Assembly: GCA_016868095.1 (NCBI GenBank)
Contig: VGHV01000150.1
Span: 1-6,181 of the forward strand
Direction: 5' to 3'
Source of the DNA: Betaproteobacteria bacterium
Lineage (GTDB): Bacteria; Pseudomonadota; Gammaproteobacteria; Burkholderiales; Burkholderiaceae_E
Length of the DNA: 6,181 nucleotides
In this document: positions 1-4,944 of the stretch, one piece after another
Layout of the letters: each line of letters begins with the position of its first letter
How positions within the stretch are numbered: the first letter of the stretch is position 1
The notes under the pieces: model-generated
What the model was told of the DNA's origin: nothing
Databases searched by the model: none
The model's input: the letters and a program-made list of their open reading frames with translations, nothing else
Made by a program: the position numbers and the translations under genes

Positions 1-468
1 TTCTGCTAAGAGGGCACGATCAAGGTCAACGATCGATCTTGCTTGCATTTTCTCGATGGCAAGTTCTTCAAGTTGTCGTCGCAACTCGCCTAACGCCGGG
101 CTTAAAAGCACAGCAAGCGCTTGACCCTTATCGACCCTATCGCCGAGATCAGCAAGCTTTTGAACCATGGTGGCAGGCAGAGGCGATGTGACCACCCATT
201 CATAGCCCGGTGCGCTAACCACCAGGCCACTTGCGACGATACTTCGCGAAGATAGAGGCGTTGGCCTGGCGCTTGTGACGCCCAAGCTAGCGCGCTGATT
301 TGCCTCAACCTGGATATCCCTCGAGTGCCAGAACGCTTGGGCGTGAACCTGGCTGAGAAGCGAGCCCAGCAGGATCGAGGCAGCGACTAAGCCTCCGATA
401 AAGCCGTATTGCAGGGACACCCGTAACGCGGATTGTCCGGAACGGGACAGCGAAAGTAAACATTGCAT
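1..468 (-). CDS. RND efflux periplasmic adaptor, CzcB/CusB-like (membrane fusion protein), 3' part cut off by the window edge
   Basis: The first 156 codons are visible, and the frame is open through base 1. Adaptors of this family bridge an inner-membrane RND pump and an outer-membrane channel in the periplasm, often for metal-ion or drug export. Residues 21-38 are hydrophobic and are followed by VHA-Q, a plausible signal peptidase I site after residue 43. Next comes a segment of the type usual before the first barrel strand (NQRASLGVTSARP, 57-69). A lipoyl-like half follows at about 78-125, with GDRVDKGQALAVLLSP, the family's hallmark turn, at 109-124. From about 125 a charged helix begins, the expected start of the alpha-helical hairpin. 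I chose ATG 468 because GGGG lies 8-9 bases upstream; an in-frame ATG at 546 has no Shine-Dalgarno. The gene is third in a minus-strand run behind a small membrane protein and a porin. The family call is firm, but the substrate is unknown and the pump gene is not visible. Confidence 0.82.
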   Translation of the reverse strand, partial: MQCLLSLSRSGQSALRVSLQYGFIGGLVAASILLGSLLSQVHAQAFWHSRDIQVEANQRASLGVTSARPTPLSSRSIVASGLVVSAPGYEWVVTSPLPATMVQKLADLGDRVDKGQALAVLLSPALGELRRQLEELAIEKMQARSIVDLDRALLAE

Positions 469-538
469 CGTATTTATCCCCAATAAAGCGCGCTCACACC
501 GCACCAACGTTTGATACGAAAATGAATCGCCGCTAATA

Positions 539-560
539 ACTCGCATCAGACAATGCGAGT
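539..560 (-). other. Perfect 8-bp hairpin in the gap before the efflux adaptor gene
   Basis: ACTCGCAT and ATGCGAGT form a perfect 8-bp stem around a 6-base loop. The hairpin sits in the 116-base gap between the small membrane protein gene and the efflux adaptor gene. On the minus strand no T-run follows, so it does not look like a standard intrinsic terminator. It could be an mRNA-stability or processing element that sets adaptor levels, or a small operator. The structure is seen directly in the sequence; the role is inferred. Confidence 0.5.
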
Positions 561-584
561 GAACTGCTCAATGGCAAGCAGTGG

Positions 585-1109
585 CTAAGCGTGGCTAGGC
601 CATGTAGCGATCGGGGGTGCATGGGCCGGTGGGGTCAGCCAATGCAAAGTTGAGGCAGGGAGGCAAACAAGCCTAAATCGAATACGCCAAAGGCAACAAA
701 CGGCTAACAAAGCCCACGCGATGAGCAACCAACTCAGATGCATGAGCACATCGACCGGCAAGGCCGTCGACTCGCTCAACGAAGTGAAGGTCAAACGCTC
801 GCGCAAGGTGCTGTGACCCACGCCGAGTACAGCTGACTCGGGCCAATCAAGCTTTTGTTCTGATATCGCAATTATATCGTTATGGCAGCCGAGCAAGTCG
901 CCAGGCTGGAGGGCTACCATCGCGCCAACATTCGCAGTATCGTCGGGCAGGCTAACACCAGCGAGTCCCGGCCAATGAAAGCCGCCAATGCGAAACGAAC
1001 CCATATGGGCGTGAAGAAAGGGACCGAGTAGCAATAGCCATATGCACAAAACGGCCAACATCAAATGGCAAGCACTTTGCAAGCGCGCCAGCATGGTTAG
1101 CGCGACCAC
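585..1109 (-). CDS. Unrecognised small membrane protein in a porin/efflux gene cluster
   Basis: I do not recognise this 174-residue protein. It has a strongly hydrophobic N-terminus at about 15-34, which may be a signal peptide or an anchor. A loop of about 85 residues follows, and then a second hydrophobic helix at about 121-142 with basic residues right after it (WRIRFR), as expected for a cytoplasmic boundary. Histidines cluster just after the first helix (HAHMGSFRIGGFHW, 33-46) and in a Pro/His-rich tail (156-173), and Cys75-His76 lies in the loop. These could bind metal, but that is inference. The GTG start at 1109 has AGGGAG about 11 bases upstream. ATG 1094 is an alternative with no visible Shine-Dalgarno and would remove only five residues. 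The gene lies 59 bases behind the porin gene and 116 bases ahead of the efflux adaptor on the same strand, which suggests a helper role for that system. The frame is long and its membrane pattern is coherent, so it is probably real. Confidence 0.62.
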   Translation of the reverse strand: MVALTMLARLQSACHLMLAVLCIWLLLLGPFLHAHMGSFRIGGFHWPGLAGVSLPDDTANVGAMVALQPGDLLGCHNDIIAISEQKLDWPESAVLGVGHSTLRERLTFTSLSESTALPVDVLMHLSWLLIAWALLAVCCLWRIRFRLVCLPASTLHWLTPPAHAPPIATWPSHA

Positions 1110-1137
1110 AAAAACAAGGTCTCCCTGCCTAGCCTTG
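1110..1137 (-). other. Small hairpin with T5 run overlapping the ribosome-binding region of the 585-1109 gene
   Basis: On the minus strand CAAGG (1137-1133) pairs with CCTTG (1119-1115) around a 13-base loop. Five T residues (1114-1110) follow, directly before the GTG start. The loop contains the only Shine-Dalgarno-like AGGGAG. It may act as a weak attenuator after the porin gene, cutting expression of the downstream genes, or as a translational control element. A 5-bp stem is short, so chance is a serious alternative. Confidence 0.3.
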
Positions 1138-1168
1138 CTGACCGCTCCAAGTTCAAACCATCAAATCC

Positions 1169-1924
1169 TTAAAAATTATATTTTGCCGAGAAAATAAGCC
1201 CAGATTTACCTGCAAACTTGCCATCAGCCCGATACATCGACTCGTCTCTCGCATCGACGGCTGTGTAGTTTGCGCCAAAGACAAAACCGGCAAGCTCTTT
1301 GTTGATCGACAAAGAATAATCAGTATAGTTTGCCAAACCATGACTGGCGACAGTTTGTCGACCCACATGTGGCGTCAAACTCCAGCCCGCACCCAAATCG
1401 AAATTAGCCGACAAATCAAGGTAGCCGCTCCCTTTCGAATCGGCCCAGCCAAACAAGCTGGTAACGGCCCGAGAATACTTAAGCGTGGCATGACCGAAGC
1501 TCAGCGCAGCATAGAGCTCGGTGGTGTTGGCGTTATCGTTTTGACCCATCAGCGCATAGTTATTGCCTGGATATTGGTAGCGTAATGCGCCGACATCCAT
1601 GATCATATGCCTACCTAAGGGCGTCTTGTAGCCTCCGTAGAAATCAATCTCGGAGGAACCCTTACCTCCCTGGCCAGCGTCTTTGAGCCACTTAATATTT
1701 GTTGCCCATGCACCCAAATAAAAGCCGTCTGGAAGGCTCAGATCGGCACCCACTTGAAGTGCTGGATCAAAGCGGGTTTGCGTAATCCCGCGATAGCGGT
1801 AATCACTAACGACCGATGCGTTGGCAGTTAGCAACAGATTCTGCTGGGCGTGAACCGTTGGACAGACAGCACCGAGACTGGCAAAAAGTGCAAAGGCGCG
1901 AATAAAAAAAGCCTGATGTTTCAT
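1169..1924 (-). CDS. TorF-family putative outer-membrane porin
   Basis: This 251-residue protein has a clear signal peptide (MKHQAFFIRAFALFASLGAV, then a cut after PTVHA at about residue 26). The mature part starts with the family-like segment ANASVVSDYRYRGITQT, followed by alternating polar and aromatic strands (for example GFYLGAWATNIKW and SEIDFYGGYKTPLG). It ends in KYNF, the terminal aromatic residue that outer-membrane barrels use for BAM recognition. This matches the putative porin family known as TorF or Gcw_chp, in which roughly 230-260 residues is typical; the substrate is not established. The frame is open further upstream to 2011, but ATG 1924 is preferred because GGAG lies six bases ahead and the signal peptide begins exactly there. 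The gene heads a leftward run with a small membrane protein and an efflux adaptor, and it is divergent from trkA. It could supply the outer-membrane side of that system, though it is not a TolC-type channel. Confidence 0.87.
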   Translation of the reverse strand: MKHQAFFIRAFALFASLGAVCPTVHAQQNLLLTANASVVSDYRYRGITQTRFDPALQVGADLSLPDGFYLGAWATNIKWLKDAGQGGKGSSEIDFYGGYKTPLGRHMIMDVGALRYQYPGNNYALMGQNDNANTTELYAALSFGHATLKYSRAVTSLFGWADSKGSGYLDLSANFDLGAGWSLTPHVGRQTVASHGLANYTDYSLSINKELAGFVFGANYTAVDARDESMYRADGKFAGKSGLIFSAKYNF

Positions 1925-2027
1925 GGTGGACTCCGCTTTAAGGCATGGCATCGAGTTATCATTCAATAAGTGTTTTACGTACGTATCATTACGCATCTCG
2001 CCCAAATCCATTTACATCAGAAATACC
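1925..2027. promoter_or_regulatory. Divergent intergenic region between the porin operon and trkAH
   Basis: These 103 bases must hold the start signals of both the leftward porin operon and the rightward trkA-trkH pair, unless transcription enters from further out. The gap contains a 10-base perfect palindrome, TACGTACGTA (1976-1985), a plausible operator core. The leftward gene has a good GGAG site next to its start. No clear sigma-70 promoter was found for the leftward direction; AT-rich stretches around 1960-1990 are the likely place. Confidence 0.55.
1962..1989 (+). promoter_or_regulatory. Weak candidate sigma-70 promoter for trkAH
   Basis: A TATCAT box (1984-1989) matches the -10 consensus at five of six bases. 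It has a poor -35 candidate, TTCAAT (1962-1967), 16 bases upstream. Transcription would begin near 1996, leaving a leader of about 30 bases before the trkA ATG. The palindrome TACGTACGTA overlaps the first two bases of the -10 box, so a protein bound there would block this promoter. This was judged by eye, and the -35 match is only three of six. Confidence 0.3.
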
Positions 2028-3449
2028 ATGAACATTCTCATTTTAGGAGCAGGTCGGGTAGGCGAGAGCGTTGCCGAGAGTCTTGTTTCTGAAAAAAACA
2101 ATATTACGATTGTTGATAGTGATCCCAGTCGATTGATGGATCTACAGGCTCGGCTTGATCTCAAGGTTATCGTCGGAAACGGCATCCAACCCTCGGTACT
2201 CGCCCAAGCCGGTGCAGCTGACAGCGATATGCTGATTGCTTGTGCTGCAAGCGATGAAACCAATCTCGTGGCATGCAAAGTTGCTCACGAACGATTTAAC
2301 TTACCAACCACCATCGCAAGAGTAAGAAGCCCGGAATTCGTTGAAAACGACCCGCTTACAAGCAGGAGCACGAGCTTTGCGGTCGACCATGTCGTCTGCC
2401 CCGAGCAAATCGTAACTTCCTATATTGAAAAGCTTATGGCTTATCCTGAGGCTTTACAGGTTTTAGAATTTGCTGGTGGGATATTAAATCTTATTGCGGT
2501 TCGCGCGGTCACCGGTAGTCCATTGGTTAAACATAGACTCGGTGAAATACCGGGCCTTGTCCCATCTTGTGAGTTTCGTGTCGTTGCAATTTTCCGTAAC
2601 GAGAAAGCATTGTCAACACTTGATGGCAACACCACGATCGAGCATGGTGATGAAGTGTTCGTCCTCGCTGCTGCCAAAGACATCCACGAAGTGCTCATCG
2701 CGATGCACAATCCCTCCGACCCGGTGCGTAAGCTCGTCATTGCGGGCGGGGGCAATGTCGGGCTTAGGCTAGCTCGCTCCATTGCTTTGGACCACCGCCT
2801 CAAGATCATTGAGCCAAGAAAATCACGTTGCGACTATTTGGCATCACAACTCCCCACGCGTGCATTGATATTGCATGGCGACGCAAGTGATGCCCGGTTG
2901 CTCGAAGAAGAGCGGATCGGGGAAACCGATATGTTTTTAGCCTTAACCAACGATGACGAGACCAACATCATGTCCGCCTTGTTGGCAAAGCAAATGGGGG
3001 CCGCAAAGGTTTTAGCGATTGTTAACCGCAAAGCCTATGCTGACTTGGTTCAGGGCACGCAAATTGACGTTGCGCTTTCGCCAGCGCATGCGGCGATTGG
3101 ATCTTTTCTCACTTACATTCGGCGCGGAAACGTGGTTGCTGTTCATAGCCTTCGCCGTGGCACTGCCGAAGCGCTCGAGGGAATTATCTTAGGAGATCGA
3201 AAAAGCAGTCCGATGGCGCATCGAAGGGTCGACCAAATCAAGCTACCTCGCGGCGCATCGATCGGCGCGATTGTCCGCGAGCCGAAGCTACAAGCAGCTG
3301 ATGACCAAGCAGGCGCGCGCAATCAAATCTTGATGGCACATCACGACACAGTGATTGAGCCTGGCGACCATGTTGTTATTTTTGTATCGAACAAGAAAGA
3401 TATTCATTTGGTTGAAAAGCTGTTTCAGGTTGAAGCGGGCTATCTATGA
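2028..3449 (+). CDS. trkA: Trk potassium uptake regulatory subunit TrkA (NAD-binding, twin RCK)
   Basis: TrkA is the cytoplasmic ring protein that binds NAD(H) or other nucleotides and gates the TrkH potassium pore. The 473-residue product has the classic doubled layout. The first Rossmann half begins with GAGRVG (7-12) and has an acidic residue at the end of the second strand (VDSD, about 29-32), followed by an RCK_C domain at about 140-220. The second Rossmann half has GGGNVG (240-245) and is followed by another RCK_C domain at about 375-460. E. coli TrkA has 458 residues, so the protein is full length. ATG 2028 is chosen because the family begins right at the first beta strand (MNILILGAGRVG). 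The same frame is open upstream to 1923, but that extension has no homologous character. The ribosome-binding site is weak, with only CAGAAA nearby. The stop overlaps the trkH start in ATGA, so the two subunits are probably made in a coupled way. Confidence 0.96.
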   Translation: MNILILGAGRVGESVAESLVSEKNNITIVDSDPSRLMDLQARLDLKVIVGNGIQPSVLAQAGAADSDMLIACAASDETNLVACKVAHERFNLPTTIARVRSPEFVENDPLTSRSTSFAVDHVVCPEQIVTSYIEKLMAYPEALQVLEFAGGILNLIAVRAVTGSPLVKHRLGEIPGLVPSCEFRVVAIFRNEKALSTLDGNTTIEHGDEVFVLAAAKDIHEVLIAMHNPSDPVRKLVIAGGGNVGLRLARSIALDHRLKIIEPRKSRCDYLASQLPTRALILHGDASDARLLEEERIGETDMFLALTNDDETNIMSALLAKQMGAAKVLAIVNRKAYADLVQGTQIDVALSPAHAAIGSFLTYIRRGNVVAVHSLRRGTAEALEGIILGDRKSSPMAHRRVDQIKLPRGASIGAIVREPKLQAADDQAGARNQILMAHHDTVIEPGDHVVIFVSNKKDIHLVEKLFQVEAGYL

Positions 3450-4924
3450 AACAGATGCGATTAAAAGTCCTGCCGCGGTCAGCCTTGCTAACGGTATTGG
3501 GCGGCGTACTCGTACTATTTTCTTTATCACTATCGATTCCCCTTATTTTTGCCCTAATTTTTGACGAGGCCACGAGCAGCACTTTCCTGCAAAGCATGCT
3601 TGTTTGCGCGCTTGTCGGTTTTGTTCTTATTGGCATTTTTCGAGGCAGCCAACGCGAAATGCTACCTCGCGATGGTTTTATGCTGGTTGTCTTGGTGTGG
3701 AGCGTATTACCTGCCTTTGGCGGCCTACCTTTGATGCTGCATATCGAGGGGCTTAGTTTTACAGACGCGTATTTTGAATCAATCTCGGCGCTAACCACGA
3801 CGGGTTCGACCGTGCTCGAAGGACTCGATCGACTGCCTATATCAATCAATGTCTGGCGCCACTTCATGGTGTTACTTGGAGGCATGGGCATCTTGGTTCT
3901 TACGGTTGCGATTCTCCCTATTCTTGGCGTTGGTGGCAGCCAAATCTATAAGGCAGAGACGCCTGGGCCCATGAAGGAGGATAAGTTAACGCCCCGAATC
4001 TCAGAGACCGCTCGCGGGCTCTGGCTAGTCTATTTCATGATCTCGCTTGCATGCTGGTTAGCGTACTTTCTTGCTGGAATGACTTGGTGGGACGCGTTTA
4101 TGCATATGTGTTCCACCATGGGTCTTGGCGGATTTAGTGCTTACGATGACAGCTTTGCACACTTCGATTCGCCGGCAATCGAACTTGTCGCCATATGTTT
4201 CATGACGCTAGCAGGTGTCAATTTTGGGCTGTACTTTCTTGCGTGGCGAAGCCGAAGTCTGAAGTCGCTCTGGACCGACTTTGAAGCCCGAAGCTACTTT
4301 GTTCTCATGCTGTGTTCGGTCATTGGAGTCAGTGTCTTTTTATACAGTCAGTCGGTCTATGAGGACCCACTAACCGCGCTGCGTTTCGCAGCCTTTAATG
4401 TCGTCTCGATTGCGACAACCACCGGCTTTGCATCGACCGACTACGCGCAATGGCCCTTGTTCGCACCCGTGTTCATGCTTTCGCTGTGTGGTATCGCAAC
4501 CTGTGCTGGCAGCACGGGAGGTGGTATCAAGATGGTTCGTTTGATCCTGATACTAAAACAATCGAGAAATGAGCTCATTCGTATTGTCCATCCCCGCGCC
4601 GTGGTCCCGGTCAAGCTAGGCCGATCGGTGATCGAACCAGCAATTTTGCAATCGATCCTCGGTTTTCTTGTTGTTTACTTATTGGCGATTTGCTTGGGAA
4701 CCTTGATGCTTTTGTTCACAGGCCTCGACGCCGTGAGTTCGTTTACTGCAGTCATTGCATCGATAAACAATACGGGACCAGGGCTCGGCGAGGTGGGTCC
4801 AGCAGCTAACTACAAAGGCTTAAGCGATCTCCAAACATGGGTTTGCATCATACTCATGCTCTTAGGACGACTTGAACTGATGTCAGTCCTCGTGCTGTTT
4901 GTACCTCACTTTTGGCGCCACTAA
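3446..4924 (+). CDS. trkH: Trk potassium transporter membrane subunit TrkH
   Basis: TrkH is the inner-membrane pore of the Trk system, a four-repeat channel-like protein that takes up potassium under TrkA control. The 492-residue product (E. coli TrkH has 483) shows all four selectivity-filter loops in order: TTTGS (117-121), GLGGFS (226-231), TTTGFAS (324-330) and NNTGPG (441-446). Family landmarks include the glycine-rich intramembrane gate segment AGSTGGGIK (354-362) after the third pore loop. GRLEL (474-478) is also present; its arginine corresponds to the conserved residue near the permeation path in the last repeat. About ten to twelve hydrophobic helices surround these loops. The start ATG overlaps the trkA stop by four bases, and a second ATG three codons later is a possible alternative. 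The stop TAA shares bases with the stop of the converging channel gene. All filter loops are intact, so the gene should be functional. Confidence 0.97.
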   Translation: MKQMRLKVLPRSALLTVLGGVLVLFSLSLSIPLIFALIFDEATSSTFLQSMLVCALVGFVLIGIFRGSQREMLPRDGFMLVVLVWSVLPAFGGLPLMLHIEGLSFTDAYFESISALTTTGSTVLEGLDRLPISINVWRHFMVLLGGMGILVLTVAILPILGVGGSQIYKAETPGPMKEDKLTPRISETARGLWLVYFMISLACWLAYFLAGMTWWDAFMHMCSTMGLGGFSAYDDSFAHFDSPAIELVAICFMTLAGVNFGLYFLAWRSRSLKSLWTDFEARSYFVLMLCSVIGVSVFLYSQSVYEDPLTALRFAAFNVVSIATTTGFASTDYAQWPLFAPVFMLSLCGIATCAGSTGGGIKMVRLILILKQSRNELIRIVHPRAVVPVKLGRSVIEPAILQSILGFLVVYLLAICLGTLMLLFTGLDAVSSFTAVIASINNTGPGLGEVGPAANYKGLSDLQTWVCIILMLLGRLELMSVLVLFVPHFWRH

Positions 4925-4944
4925 GTCTGACGCCAGATTTTCTT
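4913..4944 (+). terminator. Weak candidate terminator at the trkH/channel junction
   Basis: TGGCG (4913-4917) can pair with CGCCA (4931-4935) around a 13-base loop. The stretch GATTTTCTT follows on the plus strand, which is T-rich but not a clean run. The loop contains both stop codons. On the minus strand the hairpin is followed by A residues, so it would serve the trkAH transcript only. The stem is short and chance is possible. Confidence 0.3.

Noticed and set aside
102..308. 68-codon minus-strand frame inside the efflux adaptor gene
   Set aside because: It is out of frame with the open adaptor frame (1-468), which has a signal peptide and the family's lipoyl-type motif. The 68-codon product shows no recognisable character.
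581..600. Tandem near-repeat GTGGCTAAGC GTGGCTAGGC at the end of the small membrane protein gene
   Set aside because: Only two 10-base copies with one mismatch, around the stop codon. Too short to support a repeat element.
1153..1585. Short frames on both strands inside the porin gene
   Set aside because: They overlap a well-supported outer-membrane protein with a signal peptide, GGAG site and terminal Phe. Their products look like out-of-frame translation.
1925..2011. Upstream extension of the porin gene to ATG 2011
   Set aside because: It would put 29 mostly polar residues before a perfect signal peptide. ATG 1924 has a well-placed GGAG.
1923..2027. Upstream extension of trkA (35 more codons from ATG 1923)
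   Set aside because: TrkA proteins start at the first strand of the Rossmann fold, here ATG 2028. The extension covers the whole promoter gap and has no family character.
2012..3031. Minus- and plus-strand frames of 65-122 codons inside trkA
   Set aside because: They are shadows of a full-length TrkA with two intact Rossmann motifs.
3355..3891. 69-codon plus frame and 171-codon minus frame over the trkA/trkH junction
   Set aside because: They overlap conserved TrkA and TrkH sequence. The Ser/Pro/Lys-rich minus product resembles an antisense reading of a membrane protein gene.
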